Part shown: positions 62,714-64,000 of the stretch, piece after piece | Layout: each line of letters opens with the position of its first letter | Numbering within the stretch: the stretch's first letter is position 1 | Source of the DNA: Hypnocyclicus thermotrophus | GTDB lineage: Bacteria > Fusobacteriota > Fusobacteriia > Fusobacteriales > Fusobacteriaceae | Direction of reading: 5' to 3' | Length of the DNA stretch: 64,000 nt | Assembly (NCBI RefSeq): GCF_004365575.1 | Contig: NZ_SOBG01000006.1 | Span: forward strand, 93,841 to 157,840 | Notes under the pieces: generated by a model | Told to the model about the DNA's origin: nothing | Database searches by the model: none | The model's input: only the letters and a program-made list of their open reading frames with translations | Made by a program: the position numbers and the translations under genes

Positions 62714-63814
62714 TTATAAAAATTTTTGTATTTCTAATTCTTTTCTAAGTGCTAAGTCTATTATTTGTCCATCTGTTGTTGCTAATAAAGGTCTTGTTAT
62801 TTCATTTGAGTTCAATCTAATTATTTTTGCTTTAGTAGAATCATTAAGCTCTACTCCTTGTCCTAAATATATTTCAAAAAATTTTGTAATGAATAATTTT
62901 GTAATTTTATTATCTAATTTACTATATGAATAATTATCTATTATTTCCAAAGCTTTAAAAGAATTATATTTTTCTCTATATGCTTTTTTTGAAGTTAATG
63001 CATCAAAAATATCTGCTACTGCTATTATCTTTGAATACTCATTTATCTCATTTCCATTTAGTTTATTTGGATATCCACTACCATCAGATCTTTCATGATG
63101 AAAACTTGCTGCTTCTATTGTTTCTTTTGAAAAACATCCAAATTCTTTCATTATATTTTCTGTTTCTTTTGCATGTGACATTATTATTTCATATTCATTA
63201 TCTAATAATCTTTCTTCTTTATTTAATATTTCTTCTGGTATTTTAATTTTTCCTATATCATGAAAAAGCGCCGCTACAATTAATGTATCTAACTGTTTAT
63301 CTGTATATTTTAACCATTTTCCTATTGTATAGGATAAAATAGCTACATTTAAACTATGATAATATAATTGCCCTTCTATTATTCTATCTTTTGTAATATA
63401 CTCTAAAATATAAATTATATCTTTATTAAAATTTTGTTTAATAAATTTAACTACCGAAGCAATTATAGTTTTTCTTTTTGCAACGTCAACATTATTATTT
63501 AAAAATAATTTTTTTATAATATCTTCTAATTTATTACAATTTTCTGTTACTTTTTCTTTTACTTCAGGTCTACCAAATTTTTTTAATTCTACTTTTGAGT
63601 TTTCTATTTCTTCTTCTTCTTCAAAATATTCAAATCTTTTTTTAGGAGCGTCTTGTTCTCTTACATCTATTTCTATTACTTTTTCTTTTTTTAATCTATT
63701 TATTAATTTATTTGAAAGCCTTACTCCAGATGAAAGTAGTATTTTCCCGTATTCATCATAAACATCCGCTAAAATAATCATTCCTTCTTTAGCTTCATTT
63801 AAATCTATTCTCAT
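62714..63814 (-). CDS. HD-GYP domain cyclic-di-GMP phosphodiesterase
   Basis: A 366-aa cytoplasmic protein with an N-terminal DUF3391-like segment (residues 1-50, NEAKEGMIILADVYDEYGKI) and an HD-GYP domain (about 145-310). The metal motifs are HSLNVAILSY, HDIGKIKIP, HAKETENIM, SFHHERSDGSGYP and VADIFDALTS. The GYP is kept, so it should cut c-di-GMP. It ends 17 nt before P1, with no terminator, so the flagellin array might also be reached from its own promoter. A c-di-GMP link with motility is suggested by position only. Confidence 0.92.
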   Translation of the reverse strand: MRIDLNEAKEGMIILADVYDEYGKILLSSGVRLSNKLINRLKKEKVIEIDVREQDAPKKRFEYFEEEEEIENSKVELKKFGRPEVKEKVTENCNKLEDIIKKLFLNNNVDVAKRKTIIASVVKFIKQNFNKDIIYILEYITKDRIIEGQLYYHSLNVAILSYTIGKWLKYTDKQLDTLIVAALFHDIGKIKIPEEILNKEERLLDNEYEIIMSHAKETENIMKEFGCFSKETIEAASFHHERSDGSGYPNKLNGNEINEYSKIIAVADIFDALTSKKAYREKYNSFKALEIIDNYSYSKLDNKITKLFITKFFEIYLGQGVELNDSTKAKIIRLNSNEITRPLLATTDGQIIDLALRKELEIQKFL

Positions 63815-63851
63815 ATATAGAACTTCCCCCTTATTTTTAATAATTAATTTA

Positions 63852-63880
63852 ATAATATCACGTACTGTACATTATGTCAA
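63852..63880 (-). promoter_or_regulatory. promoter of the HD-GYP gene
   Basis: TTGACA (63880-63875), 17-bp spacer, TATTAT (63857-63852). The spacer contains GTAC-A-GTAC, a small inverted repeat that could be an operator. Confidence 0.75.
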
Positions 63881-63908
63881 TAATTAGAATTTTTTTAGTT
63901 ATTAATTG

Positions 63909-63930
63909 AAAATTGCAAGTTTAATTGCAC
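63909..63930. mobile_element. probable terminal inverted repeat of an IS30-family element
   Basis: AATTGCAAGTTTAATTGCAC-type sequence just past the transposase stop resembles the terminal repeat style of IS30 elements. The other end is outside the window, so it cannot be confirmed. Confidence 0.4.
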
Positions 63931-63940
63931 ACATCTACCC

Positions 63941-64000
63941 CTATGCTAATTTAACTAATTTTTCTTCATAAACTTCATTTGGACTTTTAAATCCAAACAT
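63941..64000 (-). CDS. C-terminal end of an IS30-like transposase (partial)
   Basis: Twenty codons at the edge end in TAG and read MFGFKSPNEVYEEKLVKLA. The GFKSPNEVY.E...LA ending is the usual C terminus of IS30-family transposases. The Met is just the edge of the window, not a start. An insertion next to the HD-GYP promoter is likely. Confidence 0.6.
   Translation of the reverse strand: MFGFKSPNEVYEEKLVKLA

Overview
The window is very AT-rich and comes from a diderm bacterium that uses bacterial-type promoters with strong Shine-Dalgarno sites. The gene content suggests a member of the Fusobacteriota or a similar low-GC diderm lineage: anaerobe-type radical SAM and NCS2 genes together with a full lipopolysaccharide export set (LptB, an outsized LptC/LptA-like protein, LptD, LptF, LptG). 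Eight flagellin genes would be unusual for the well-known non-motile fusobacteria, so the lineage call is an inference, not a certainty.

Layout. (1) 1-7.3 kb, plus strand: a gene tail, manC (GDP-mannose), gltB-gltD (glutamate synthase). (2) 7.3-8.2 kb: truB, convergent. (3) 8.3-11.8 kb, plus strand: a three-gene phospho-signalling cassette made of a PAS/HPt/ATPase kinase, a membrane SpoIIE-type PP2C phosphatase and a SiaC-like (DUF1987) target. (4) 11.8-13.4 kb: a purine permease behind a guanine-class riboswitch. (5) 13.4-30 kb, minus strand: a long housekeeping block, alaS-ruvX-secD-secF-(wHTH)-alr-two envelope proteins-rlmI-like-cvpA-lptF-lptG-M16 peptidase-dut-minD-minE-rodA-rluA. The alaS promoter carries a Rex-like palindrome. 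(6) 30-45 kb, minus strand: lptD, thrS (with a leader-peptide/attenuator region), a BI-1 protein, a radical SAM activase, dusB, mutS, lptC/A-like, lptB. (7) 45-53 kb: a phosphodiesterase, a PLP lyase, a divergent arsR/sulP pair, an esterase, tRNA-Leu(GAG) and an amino-acid ABC transporter. (8) 53.2-63.8 kb, minus strand: eight tandem flagellin genes downstream of an HD-GYP (c-di-GMP phosphodiesterase) gene. (9) The last 60 bases are the end of an IS30-like transposase.

The most interesting part is the control RNA of the flagellin array. Each flagellin has a short hairpin presenting GGA in its loop, upstream of or next to an AAGGAGGATG-type Shine-Dalgarno. The stems differ between paralogues (GAC/GTC, AGC/GCT, GGC/GCC), while the AAGGA/ATGGA loop is kept. 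This is the two-site architecture known for CsrA repression of Bacillus hag. Upstream of the last flagellin (62.2-62.7 kb) lie three sigma-28-type promoters, two repeated modules of paired GGA-loop hairpins and an intrinsic terminator. The arrangement could yield a CsrA-titrating RNA as well as a flagellin leader. Four of the intergenic leaders also share a second covarying stem motif with no name that I know.
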